A DNA stretch of 64,000 bases from assembly GCF_004025535.1 (NCBI RefSeq), contig NZ_QJRG01000048.1:560933-624932 (forward strand), given 5' to 3'. Position 1 is the stretch's first letter, and each line of letters begins with the position of its first letter. The position numbers were made by a program, and so were the translations under genes. Under the pieces are notes generated by a model. It had not been told where the DNA came from. It searched no databases and saw only the letters and a list, made by a program, of their open reading frames with translations. Shown here one piece after another: positions 51,599 through 61,300 of this stretch. The DNA is from Pseudomonas alkylphenolica. GTDB lineage: Bacteria > Pseudomonadota > Gammaproteobacteria > Pseudomonadales > Pseudomonadaceae.

Positions 51599-52783
51599 AT
51601 GAACACCCCGGAAATCTACGTAGTCAGCGCAGTTCGCTCGGCCATCGGCAGTTTTGGTGGCGCCCTCAAGGACCTGCCCCTGGCAGACCTGGCCAGCAGC
51701 GTAACCCGCGCCGCCATCGAGCGCGCCGGCGTGGCACCTGAACAGATCGGCCATGTGGTCATGGGCACAGTCATTCCAACCGAGGCACGCGATGCCTACC
51801 TGGCGCGGGTCGCGGCAATGAATGCCGGTATTCCCAAGGAAACCCCGGCCTTCAACGTCAACCGCCTCTGCGGTTCAGGCCTGCAGGCCATTGTCTCGGC
51901 AGCACAAAGCCTGCTGCTGGGTGAAGCCGAGGCGGTCATCGCCGCCGGTGCCGAGTCCATGAGCCGTGGCCCTTACCTGCTGCCTCAGGCACGTTGGGGT
52001 GCGCGCATGGGCGACCTCAAAGGGGTCGACTACATGCTGGGCGTGCTGCATGACCCCTTCGAAGGCTTCCACATGGGCATCACTGCCGAGAACGTTGCCG
52101 CACGCAATGGCATCACCCGCGAAATGCAGGACGAACTGGCGCTGGTCAGCCAGCAACGCGCCGCGCGGGCAATTGCCGAAGGCCGTTTCGACAGCCAGAT
52201 CGTGCCTATCGAAATCCCGAGCCGCAAAGGCACTGTACGCTTTGACGTCGACGAGCACGTGCGTGGCAACGTGACCGCCGAACAGCTGGCCGGCATGAAA
52301 CCCGCGTTCAAGAAAGACGGCACCGTAACCGCCGGCAACGCCAGTGGCCTGAACGACGGCGCTGGCGCCCTGGTACTGGCCACCGGTGACTTCGTCAAAC
52401 GCCACGGCCTCAAGCCCCTGGCCCGACTGGTGGCTTACGCTCACGCGGGCGTTGAACCCGAGCTGATGGGCCTGGGCCCGGTTCCGGCCACGCGCAAAGT
52501 GCTGGAAAAAGCCGGCCTGCAAGTCGCCGACCTGGACGTTATCGAGTCCAACGAAGCCTTTGCCGCACAAGCCTGCGCCGTATCCGGCGAGCTGGGTTTC
52601 GACCCGGAAAAGGTCAACCCTAACGGTTCCGGCATTTCCCTGGGCCACCCGGTCGGTGCCACCGGCGCGATCATCGCCACCAAGGCAATCCACGAACTGC
52701 AACGCATCGAGGGCCGCTACGCGCTGGCCACCATGTGCATCGGTGGCGGCCAGGGTATTGCCGTCGTCTTCGAACGCGTCTGA
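51599..52783 (+). CDS. bktB: Acetyl-CoA acyltransferase (thiolase), BktB-like
   Basis: A 394-residue thiolase. Cys91 (N-R-L-C-G-S-G) is the nucleophile; G-H-P-V-G-A-T-G-A and C-I-G-G-G-Q-G carry the second His and Cys. It condenses two acyl-CoA molecules or splits 3-ketoacyl-CoA. ATG 51599 gives the normal N-terminus EIYVVSAVRSAIGSFGGAL; frames further upstream are unlikely. It is followed 15 bases later by a 3-hydroxyacyl-CoA dehydrogenase gene, so the pair forms a short-chain beta-oxidation or hydroxybutyryl-CoA module. Confidence 0.93.
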   Translation: MNTPEIYVVSAVRSAIGSFGGALKDLPLADLASSVTRAAIERAGVAPEQIGHVVMGTVIPTEARDAYLARVAAMNAGIPKETPAFNVNRLCGSGLQAIVSAAQSLLLGEAEAVIAAGAESMSRGPYLLPQARWGARMGDLKGVDYMLGVLHDPFEGFHMGITAENVAARNGITREMQDELALVSQQRAARAIAEGRFDSQIVPIEIPSRKGTVRFDVDEHVRGNVTAEQLAGMKPAFKKDGTVTAGNASGLNDGAGALVLATGDFVKRHGLKPLARLVAYAHAGVEPELMGLGPVPATRKVLEKAGLQVADLDVIESNEAFAAQACAVSGELGFDPEKVNPNGSGISLGHPVGATGAIIATKAIHELQRIEGRYALATMCIGGGQGIAVVFERV

Positions 52784-52798
52784 TCCAGGAGAACGACG

Positions 52799-53647
52799 GT
52801 GAGTATTCAGAACATTGCGGTAATCGGCGCAGGGACCATGGGCAACGGTATTGCCCAGGTCTGTGCGGTGGCCGGTTACCAGGTCACCCTGATTGACGTG
52901 TCCGACGCCGCCCTCGAGCGTGGCGTTGCCACCTTGCGCAAAAACCTTGATCGCCAGGTCAGCAAGCAGACCCTGGCCGCCACCGACGCCGAAGCGGCAG
53001 TGGCGCGCATCCGCACCAGCACCGACTATGCCCAGCTGCAATCGGCAGAACTGGTGATCGAGGCGGCCACCGAGAACCTTGAGCTCAAGCTGCGGATCCT
53101 TCAGCAGATTGCAGCCAACGTCAGCGCGACGTGCGTGATTGCCACCAACACTTCGTCGTTGTCGATCACCGCGCTGGGCGCGGCAGTCAGCCAGCCTGAG
53201 CGCTTTATCGGTGTGCACTTCTTCAACCCGGTGCCGATGATGGCCCTGGTCGAGATCATTCGCGGCCTGCAAACCAGCGATGCCACCTATGCCAAGGCCC
53301 TGGCACTGACCGAACAGGTCGGCAAGACGCCAATCACCGCAGGCAACCGTCCAGGCTTTGTGGTCAACCGCATCCTGGTGCCGATGATCAACGAAGCAGT
53401 GTTCGTACTGCAGGAAGGCCTGGCCAGTGCCGAAGATATCGACACCGGCATGCGCCTTGGCTGCAACCAGCCGATCGGCCCGCTGGCGCTGGCTGACCTG
53501 ATTGGCCTGGACACCCTGCTGGCCATCATGGAAGCCTTCCACGACGGCTACAACGACAGCAAATACCGCCCTGCCCCTCTGCTCAAGGAAATGGTTGCCG
53601 CCGGCTACCTGGGGCGCAAGAGTGGTCGCGGCTTCCACACCTACTGA
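52799..53647 (+). CDS. hbd: 3-hydroxybutyryl-CoA dehydrogenase
   Basis: A 282-residue NAD-dependent enzyme. The Rossmann motif I-G-A-G-T-M-G-N-G is at the N-terminus; H-F-F-N-P-V-P-M-M and the G-R-K-S-G-R-G-F end are signatures of the family. It starts with GTG (52799), with AGGAGAACGAC upstream. It links to the thiolase to interconvert acetoacetyl-CoA and 3-hydroxybutyryl-CoA. Confidence 0.93.
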   Translation: MSIQNIAVIGAGTMGNGIAQVCAVAGYQVTLIDVSDAALERGVATLRKNLDRQVSKQTLAATDAEAAVARIRTSTDYAQLQSAELVIEAATENLELKLRILQQIAANVSATCVIATNTSSLSITALGAAVSQPERFIGVHFFNPVPMMALVEIIRGLQTSDATYAKALALTEQVGKTPITAGNRPGFVVNRILVPMINEAVFVLQEGLASAEDIDTGMRLGCNQPIGPLALADLIGLDTLLAIMEAFHDGYNDSKYRPAPLLKEMVAAGYLGRKSGRGFHTY

Positions 53648-53658
53648 GGAGCATGCCG

Positions 53659-54252
53659 ATGGACGCCGCTTTGCGCTGTGCGAACTTCGAAGAGCGGCGT
53701 GACAAAGCCATGGCGCTCTTCGCCGAGAAGGGTTTTGGCCAGGTCAGCATGCGAGAGCTGGCCAGCCATCTGGGCCTGTCTGCAGGGGCGTTGTACCACC
53801 ATTTCCCGAGCAAGCAGGACTGGCTGTACGACCTGATCGAAGAGTTGTACGAAGAGCTGCTGGCGGCCCTCAACCAGGGCCGTCGTGGCCATCAGCAGAC
53901 CCTGGCCGAGGTGATCAGCGCGCATTGGGCGCTGCATGCCGAGCGCCCGTTGCAGTTTCGCCTGGCAGAACGCGACCAGTGCTGCCTGAGCCCTGATCAG
54001 CAAGCCCGTATCGGCCAGCTGCGTCAGCAGTATGAGGCCGCCCTGCTGCGCGTGATCGCCCCCAAGGCGACCCTGCGCGGCCCGGCGCTGGCAGCCACTG
54101 CCCATGTAATTGCCAACCTGCTCAACAGCCTGCCAAGCTGGTTGCAGGCGTCGCAACTGCCACAGGCTCAGGGCCTGGCCTTGATGGAAAGCATGGTGCT
54201 GGGCGGAATCGAGCGCACCTTGCGCGGTGAAAGCCTGAATTCGATGGTGTAA
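53659..54252 (+). CDS. TetR-family regulator of the bktB-hbd locus
   Basis: A 197-residue TetR protein. The helix-turn-helix is M-R-E-L-A-S-H-L-G-L-S-A-G-A-L-Y-H-H-F-P-S-K-Q-D. GAGG lies 9 bases before ATG 53659; ATG 53653 is too close to it. It follows hbd by 11 bases and is probably its co-transcribed repressor. Confidence 0.9.
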   Translation: MDAALRCANFEERRDKAMALFAEKGFGQVSMRELASHLGLSAGALYHHFPSKQDWLYDLIEELYEELLAALNQGRRGHQQTLAEVISAHWALHAERPLQFRLAERDQCCLSPDQQARIGQLRQQYEAALLRVIAPKATLRGPALAATAHVIANLLNSLPSWLQASQLPQAQGLALMESMVLGGIERTLRGESLNSMV

Positions 54253-54278
54253 ACCGGCTCAGCGTGATCGCAGCCCTG

Positions 54279-55637
54279 TCAGGGGTTGGGAAAAACGCTG
54301 CGCTGGCCGCTCTCATGCGGTCGGTTGACATAGAGCGCGGTAACCCCCTCCCTCACGGCACCGGCGACACTCCAGTCGCTGGACAAATGAATGTACCGTT
54401 CAAAGAGTAATGCCTCTTCTTCGGCATCGAGCCCGGCATCTGGCTGTTCGCCCGTTGCATAGGCCGTGAGCTTGGAGGCAATGGCCTGCAGCGCTGAAGG
54501 CACGGCGAAGCGCTGTTCATCGAGCGCGATGAAAGGCACCCCGTGGTTAGCTGCCAGGGTATGCATGATGCGCAGGTACACCAGGGACAGATCGCCCGCT
54601 ACCGTGCGCTCCCCGCGGATATACGACAGCACCTGCTTTTTCGCGACACTACCGTGCGAGGGCACAAAGGGCAGGTCCGTAGACTCAGTGCGCACCTCAA
54701 CCTTCACCTTGAACAGCTGCCAGTACGCCTGGTTGCGCGCGTACTGCGCCAGCACCTCCCGGTGTGAGCGGGCCTCTTCATTACTGAGGGTGCGCGCCTC
54801 GACACTGCTGACCGGACGGCTGAGCAACAGTTGTTCGTGGACCTGCGGCGAGTAGCCGCCACCCACATCGGCGTGAGCGCCCGGCACGACGATATCTTCG
54901 AAGGCCTGGGTCAGCGGAAAGTTCTTGCGGTGCTCGTCGCGGGCCACCAGGTGCACGATTTTTCTCGCAATCGCTGGCCGCAAGCCCAGCTCCAGGTCGC
55001 CGTAGTCGACATTCGCAGGGCTGAAGTTGCCCTCCAGCACGGAAACGATCGCCGCCACAGTGTCAAACAGTCCAATGAAGTTGATAGCCAGGCACGACGA
55101 CCAGTCCAGGCCATGTAGTTGCCGGCTCGCGTGCGCCGGCCAGCGCTTAGCCAACCGGCTGGCTGCGCCCTTGTCGATATCATTGGCAAAGTGCCGCGCG
55201 GCTGCCGCACCACGGCTGAAGCCGAAGATATCCAGTTCGATTTTCTGAATAGCGGCGGCCGGATTCATCTGGCACCAGTGGCCGATCGCTTCGATGATCG
55301 CTACCGGAGCCTGTTGCGCGCGCGCCAGGACGCCCGCCCCATACCTTCCGGTCACTTTGCTCAGAAGCGAGTCTGACGCACCGGCAACGGTGCCTATGCC
55401 ATCGATATAGATGCTCAGGCTGACACTGGTTTGCCCGCTCGCCAGAGGCGTTGATGCCTGATGCCGATACAGTTCATACAGCCTGGCGACGTTGCTCAAG
55501 GCCGTCCCATCATTGAGGCTGTTGAGTCGGTTGTTGCCGGTGCCATCAAAAAACACACCGATACGCAGGGTAACGTTGCGCTTGCCATCAACTTCCGTGT
55601 TGACGACGGGGCCTTGCTTTCCTTCGATGTCACGCAT
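54279..55637 (-). CDS. DUF2235 alpha/beta hydrolase, Tle1-like
   Basis: A 452-residue protein. It has R-I-G-V-F-F-D-G-T-G-N-N near the N-terminus and the nucleophile elbow G-F-S-R-G-A-A-A-A-R-H-F; H-A-D-V-G-G-G-Y is the expected Asp region. This is the DUF2235/Tle1 layout of type VI secreted phospholipase effectors. No vgrG, PAAR, chaperone or immunity gene is beside it in the window, so it is an orphan or acts otherwise. It is convergent with the TetR gene. Confidence 0.85.
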   Translation of the reverse strand: MRDIEGKQGPVVNTEVDGKRNVTLRIGVFFDGTGNNRLNSLNDGTALSNVARLYELYRHQASTPLASGQTSVSLSIYIDGIGTVAGASDSLLSKVTGRYGAGVLARAQQAPVAIIEAIGHWCQMNPAAAIQKIELDIFGFSRGAAAARHFANDIDKGAASRLAKRWPAHASRQLHGLDWSSCLAINFIGLFDTVAAIVSVLEGNFSPANVDYGDLELGLRPAIARKIVHLVARDEHRKNFPLTQAFEDIVVPGAHADVGGGYSPQVHEQLLLSRPVSSVEARTLSNEEARSHREVLAQYARNQAYWQLFKVKVEVRTESTDLPFVPSHGSVAKKQVLSYIRGERTVAGDLSLVYLRIMHTLAANHGVPFIALDEQRFAVPSALQAIASKLTAYATGEQPDAGLDAEEEALLFERYIHLSSDWSVAGAVREGVTALYVNRPHESGQRSVFPNP

Positions 55638-55754
55638 GTGCCTACTCCCTGAGGCAGTCAGTCATGCGCCATCGAAACGTTTGTGCGCCGTGCTGAACAT
55701 CAGCCAACGGCAGCAAAGCGGGCGGGATTTATCCTCAGTTGCGGGTAAAAACGT

Positions 55755-56951
55755 CTAAGCTCCAACGCCCTCCAGCGGCAAACGTACAGTAAATGCCGCG
55801 CCCTGGCCTTCGGCACTCTGCACATCAATCCGGCCGCCATGGGCCAGCACGATCTGCTCGGAGATATACAACCCCAACCCCAACCCGACATTGCCCTGGT
55901 TCGCGTCCACCCGCTCAAACTGTTGAAAGATGCGTTGCTGGTTCTGCTCGCTGATGCCGATCCCCTGATCGCGCACTTCGATGCAGGCCTGTCGCTGCTG
56001 CTCGAAGGTGCGAACCCGGACCGGGCGCTTGCCCCCATAGCGCAAGGCATTGGTCAGCAGATTCGCCACCACCTGTTCGATCCTGAAGGCGTCCCAGACA
56101 CCGATCAAAGGCACCTGGTCAACGATTTCGATGGACGTCTCGGCAGCCGCCGCCTGGGCAGCGAGGTTCTCGATCAAGCCGGCAACCAGTTGCGTCAGGT
56201 CGAACTGGCTGGGCCGGATCGACAGCTTGCCGGTGCGAATCCGCGACACATCGAGGATGTCCTCGATCAGGCGGATCAGGCTGTTGATCTGGCGCTCGTC
56301 GCGCTCGACCATGGCGCGCATCTTGTCCAGGGTAAAGGCATCGGCGTTGTCGCGGGCCAGGTGCAGCTTGCGCAACTGGGTCTCCAGGATCAGGCCATTC
56401 AGTGGTGTACGCACTTCATGCGACACAATCGACATGAAGTCATCACGCATGCGCACCGCATGTTCCAGTTCTCCCCGCGTGACCTGCAACTGGCTGAGCA
56501 ATTTCTCCTGCTCGGCGCGGCTACGCTCCAGGGCCTCCAGTTGTTCGCCCAGTGCTTTGCGCTGCCGGAACAGGTCGACAAACACTGCAACCTTGCTTTT
56601 CACTGCATGGTTGTCGAGCGGCTTGTGCAGAAAATCGACGGCGCCACTCTCATAGCCTTTGAAGGCGTAGTTCATTTCACGCCCGGCGGCGCTGACAAAC
56701 ACGATGGGGATGTTCTTGGTCTTCTCGGTACCACGCATCAGCTCGGCCAGTTCAAAGCCGTTCATGCCCGGCATCTGCACATCGAGAATGGCCAGGGCAA
56801 ACTCATGTTCGAGCAACAACGACAGCGCCTGATCTGCCGACTGGGCCTGGTACACCTCACGGTCACTGCCCTTGACCAGCGCCTCCAGTGCCAGCAGGTT
56901 TTCCGGCAGGTCGTCGACGATCAGCAGTTTGGCCAGGATTTGGCTTAGCAT
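55755..56951 (-). CDS. Receiver-histidine kinase hybrid
   Basis: A 398-residue soluble protein. The N-terminal receiver has L-I-V-D-D-L-P-E-N and the phosphoacceptor in A-I-L-D-V-Q-M-P-G-M-N-G-F. A coiled coil (about 130-165) leads to the HisKA box S-I-V-S-H-E-V-R-T-P-L-N-G and HATPase motifs N-A-L-R-Y-G and D-Q-G-I-G-I-S. It starts at ATG 56951, overlapping the cheB stop by seven bases, and is the last gene of the four-gene signalling operon. Confidence 0.9.
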   Translation of the reverse strand: MLSQILAKLLIVDDLPENLLALEALVKGSDREVYQAQSADQALSLLLEHEFALAILDVQMPGMNGFELAELMRGTEKTKNIPIVFVSAAGREMNYAFKGYESGAVDFLHKPLDNHAVKSKVAVFVDLFRQRKALGEQLEALERSRAEQEKLLSQLQVTRGELEHAVRMRDDFMSIVSHEVRTPLNGLILETQLRKLHLARDNADAFTLDKMRAMVERDERQINSLIRLIEDILDVSRIRTGKLSIRPSQFDLTQLVAGLIENLAAQAAAAETSIEIVDQVPLIGVWDAFRIEQVVANLLTNALRYGGKRPVRVRTFEQQRQACIEVRDQGIGISEQNQQRIFQQFERVDANQGNVGLGLGLYISEQIVLAHGGRIDVQSAEGQGAAFTVRLPLEGVGA

Positions 56952-57520
56952 GCAGGGAGCTCCAGCTTGGCGAGCAATAGCTCGATGCCGCTCAGCGGCA
57001 AAAGATAATCAGGTCGGTGCAGGGCCAGCGCGGCATTGGGCATGATGGCAACCTGCGCATCGTGTGGGTCCTGGACGATGGTCTGGCCGCCCAGTTGCTT
57101 GATGCGTGCAAGCCCCCTGGCACCGTCTTCGTTGGCACCTGTCAGCAGCACCCCAAGCAGCGCCGGCCCGTAGGCATCGGCGGCGGACTCAAAAAGAATG
57201 TCGATTGACGGCCGGGAGAAAAACACCTGCTCCTCCTGGCTAAGGGAAAAGCTGCGGTCCGTTTCTACCGACAAGTGATAACCGGGGCCGGCAAAATAGA
57301 TCATCCCCGGGGCGATGGGCTGTTTGTCCTGCGCCTCGCATACCGGGCGGCCGAGCCTGCGGCTGAACACCTCGGCCAACTGGCTGTGGCGGTCATCGGG
57401 CAAGTGCAGCACACACACCAGCGGGGTCCGGAAGTCCACTGGCAAGGCATGAAACAACCCCAGCAGCGCCTTGACGCCACCGGCCGAAGCCCCCAGGACA
57501 ATTGCCTCGATGCCGTTCAT
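56945..57520 (-). CDS. cheB: CheB-type methylesterase without receiver
   Basis: A 191-residue stand-alone CheB catalytic domain. G-A-S-A-G-G carries the nucleophile Ser, L-H-L-P-D-D-R-H-S the His and L-L-T-G-A-N-E-D-G-A-R-G the Asp. There is no N-terminal receiver as in classical CheB, so control must come from partners. Its ATG overlaps the cheR TGA (ATGA). Confidence 0.9.
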   Translation of the reverse strand: MNGIEAIVLGASAGGVKALLGLFHALPVDFRTPLVCVLHLPDDRHSQLAEVFSRRLGRPVCEAQDKQPIAPGMIYFAGPGYHLSVETDRSFSLSQEEQVFFSRPSIDILFESAADAYGPALLGVLLTGANEDGARGLARIKQLGGQTIVQDPHDAQVAIMPNAALALHRPDYLLPLSGIELLLAKLELPAC

Positions 57521-58338
57521 GACTTGCGGTAAATCCGTTCTGGCTTGACCAACGCTTCGAACTGCTCGGCATGCACGGAGAAATCCAGGGTTTCCTTGCT
57601 GCCCAGCACCAGAAAGCCGCGGTGACACAATGACTCGTGAAACAGCCCGATGGCCCGATCCTGCAGGGTTTTGTTGAAATAGATCAGCACATTGCGACAG
57701 GAAATCAACTGCGTTTCGGAAAACACGCTGTCGGTGGCCAGGCTATGGTCGGCGAAGGTCACGTTGTCGCGCAGGCTGCCGTCGATAATGGCGTTGCCGT
57801 AGGCACAGGTGTAGTACTCGCCGAAGTCCCGCTGACCACCGGCCTTGCGGTAGTTCTCTTCATAGGCACGCATGTTCTGCATCGAGTAGATGCCCTGCTT
57901 GGCCTTCTCCAGTGAACTGGGGTTGATGTCGGTGGCATAGATGATCGTACGCTCCAGCAGGCCCTCTTCGCGCAGCAGGATGGCCATCGAATAGACCTCC
58001 TCGCCAGTGCTGCAGCCCGCAATCCAGACCTTCAGCGAAGGCCAGGTGCGCAGCAGCGGCACCACTTCCTGGCGCAGCGCAAGAAAGTGCTCCGGGTCGC
58101 GAAACATCTCGCTGACCGGAATGGTCAGGAACTGCAACAACTGCAGGAACATGCCGGGGTCGTGCAACACCCGCTCCTGCAGCGCCGAAATCGTCTTGCA
58201 GTCGAACTGACGCAGCGCATGCTGAATCCGGCGCTTGATCGAAGCACCGGAGTAATCGCGAAAATCGTAGCTGTACTTGAGGTAGATCGCCTCGATCAAC
58301 AGCCGTATTTCAATGTCGGTGTTACGGTCGATAGTCAA
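57517..58338 (-). CDS. cheR: CheR-type methyltransferase
   Basis: A 273-residue SAM-dependent methyltransferase. It has the CheR N-domain, then W-I-A-G-C-S-T-G-E-E-V-Y-S as the SAM motif, Y-A-T-D-I-N-P, and R-N-V-L-I-Y-F-N (N-V-L-I-Y-F). It starts with TTG (58338-58336) overlapping the hybrid kinase TGA, an unusual coupled start. No methyl-accepting chemoreceptor is in the window, so its target is unclear. Confidence 0.9.
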   Translation of the reverse strand: MTIDRNTDIEIRLLIEAIYLKYSYDFRDYSGASIKRRIQHALRQFDCKTISALQERVLHDPGMFLQLLQFLTIPVSEMFRDPEHFLALRQEVVPLLRTWPSLKVWIAGCSTGEEVYSMAILLREEGLLERTIIYATDINPSSLEKAKQGIYSMQNMRAYEENYRKAGGQRDFGEYYTCAYGNAIIDGSLRDNVTFADHSLATDSVFSETQLISCRNVLIYFNKTLQDRAIGLFHESLCHRGFLVLGSKETLDFSVHAEQFEALVKPERIYRKS

Positions 58339-61300
58339 ATTCGCTCCAGTTGTGGCAGCCAGACACGGATCAGCGAAAACAGGCGGTCCAGGTCAATCGG
58401 TTTGGCGAGGTAGTCATTCGCCCCGGCCTGCAGGCAGCGTTGCTGGTCATCCTTCATGGCCTTGGCAGTCACGGCGATGATCGGCAATTTGCGCCAGCGC
58501 GCCTGGGTGCGGATCAGTCGCGTCGCCTCATAGCCATCCATCTGCGGCATCATCACGTCCATCAGCACCAGATCGATATCGGCATGCTGCTCCAGACGCT
58601 CGATCGCCTCATGGCCGTTGCGGGCAATCTCGACCACCGCGCCCTTGTGCTCAAGGGCACTGGTGAGGGCGAAGATGTTTCGCACATCGTCGTCCACCAG
58701 CAACAATTTGCGCCCTTCGAACACCTTGTCGCGGCTGCGCGCGGTCTTGAGCATGCGCTGCCGTTCATGGGACAGCGTCGATTCGACTTTGTGCAAAAAC
58801 AACGTTACTTCATCAAGCAGGCGCTCCGGCGAACGGGCGCCCTTGATGATGATCGACCGCGAGTACTTGAGCAGTTCGGCCTCCTCGTCGCGCGTCAGGT
58901 TGCGCCCGGTATAGACAATTACCGGCGGGAAGGCACGGATGTCCTCGTTCGACATGCGCTTGAGCAACTCGTTGCCGAGCATGTCCGGCAATTTCATGTC
59001 GATGATCATGCAGTCGTAAATGTTCTCGCGCAGCAGGTCGAGCGCTTCCTGCGCCAGGCCGACGGCGGTGATCTCGATATCATCATCGCCGATCAGGCGG
59101 GCAATGCTTTCGCGCTGCAGGTCGTCATCTTCAACCAGCAGAATGTGCTTGAGCTTCTGGGTCAGCTTGGCTTCCAGGCGCGCGAAGACCGCCTTGAGTT
59201 CCTCACGGCTGGTGGGCTTGACCGCATAGCCGACCGCGCCCATGTGCAGGGCCGCTTCGACCCGGTCCTCGACCGAAATGATGTGCACGGGGATGTGCCG
59301 GGTGCCGGCCTGCTCCTTGAGCCGCTGCAGCACGGTCAGGCCGGAATGGTCCGGCAGGCGCATGTCCAGCAGAATGGCGTCGGGGACGTAGCGTGCCGCC
59401 AGCTCGAAGCCTTCATCGGCGGCGGCTGCCACCAGGCAGCTGTAACCCAGTTCATGAGCCAGGTCGAAGAGAATCCGCGCAAAGTTGGGTTCATCCTCGA
59501 TCACCAGGATGCAGCGGTTGCTGAATGGCGCCAGCTCCCGGTCATCGTCAAACGCCGGGGCACGGCGTACCACCACGTGGGGCTCGTCCTGCTGCGGCAC
59601 AACATCGGGCACGATAGCCACGGGCTGATTGACGATCAACGCCGGCACTTGGGTGCCGGCCGGCTCATAGTGCTCCGGCAGGATCAGGCTGAACACACTG
59701 CCTTTGCCCGGGCTGCTGTCGACGCTGATCTGCCCGCCAAGCAACTGCGCCAGATCGCGGGAAATCGACAGGCCCAGGCCCGTCCCGCCAAACCGCCGGT
59801 TGCTGGTGCCATCGCCCTGGTGGAACGCTTCGAAAATGCTTTGCTGTTGATCGGCGGCGATACCGATACCGCTGTCACGCACCGAAAAGACAATGCCGTT
59901 GCCCGCCTGCCAGTGCACGGTCAGGCTCACCTGCCCGCGCTCGGTGAACTTCACGGCATTGGACAACAGGTTCTTGAGAATCTGCTCCAGGCGCTGGCGA
60001 TCGGTATACAGCGTGGCGGGCACCTGAGGCTCAATAGCCACGCTGAAACTGAGCTGCTTGTCACTGGCCAACGGTTCGAACATCAGCCGCAAGCCATCAA
60101 CCAGCCGCGCCACCTGCGTAGTCTGCGGGCGCACTTCAAGTTTGCCGGCCTCGACCTTGGCGATATCGAGGATGTCGTTGATCAGGTTGAGCAGGTCGTT
60201 GCCGGCCGAATAGATCGACTCGGCAAATTTCACCTGCTCGTCACTGAGGTTGCCCTGGGTGTTTTCCGCCAGCAACTTGGCCAGGATCAACGAACTGTTG
60301 AGCGGCGTACGCAACTCGTGGGACATGTTGGCGAGGAACTCGGATTTGTACTTGCTAGAGCGCTGTAGTTCTTCGGCACGTACCTTGAGATCACGCTGGG
60401 CCTGATTCAATTCACCGTTCCTGAACTCCAGCGCTTCGGTGCGCTCGGCCAACTGCTCGTTGGTCTGCTCAAGTTCGGCCTGCTGGGTCTCAAGGTGCGC
60501 CTGGGACTCCTTCAGTACCCGTGATTGCTCCTCAAGCTCCTCATTGGCGGTTTTCAGCTCTTCCTGCTGTACCTGCAGCTCTTCGTTGAGTTGCTGGGTT
60601 TCCGCCAGAACTTCTTGCAGGCGCTGACGGTAGCGGGCGCTTTCGATGGAGGTGCCAAGGTTGTCGCCCACCAGTTCCAGCAACTCGATGTCTCGGTCGG
60701 TCAATGTACGCAGGAACCCCAGTTCCACCACGCCATTGATCTGGCCGTCGTTACTGGCTGGCATGATGATCACGCTGCGCGGCAACCCTTCGCCCAGACC
60801 GGAACTGATCTTGAAGTAATCTTCAGGCACCTCGTCCAGGCGCAGCAAACGGCCCTGGCTTACCGCTTGGGCGAGCAGCCCTTCCTGATGTCCGACCTGG
60901 TGCTCACGCTCCGCTTGCTCACGGGAGAATCCGTAGGTGGCGACCCGGCGCAGCCCGCCGTGCTCATCACGCACATACAGAGCCGCCACCGCACTCCCCA
61001 GATAACTGGCAAAAAAACGAAGAATGTTGCTGCCCAGCATCGGTAATGTCAGTTGGCCCAACACCTGTTCGGCCAGTTGTGTCTGCCCGGTGCGCAACCA
61101 GGCCTGTTGTTCCAGGCGCTGTGTCGAGCGCTGCTGGGCCTGCAGGTTGCTGTTGTAGCTGGCCGAAAGCGCCAGCAGGTCGCGCCGCCCCAGATACGCC
61201 AGCAACGCGCTGAGCAGCACGACAAACACCAGGTACACGGAAATCGCAGTGACGGTAATCGAGTTGACCTGCTCGTTACGCGCCATGCGGAACTGCTGTT

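Noticed and set aside
58350..60368. 672-codon plus-strand frame opposite the hybrid kinase
   Set aside because: It is antisense to a kinase with clear HisKA, HATPase and receiver motifs; its length reflects GC-rich codon bias.
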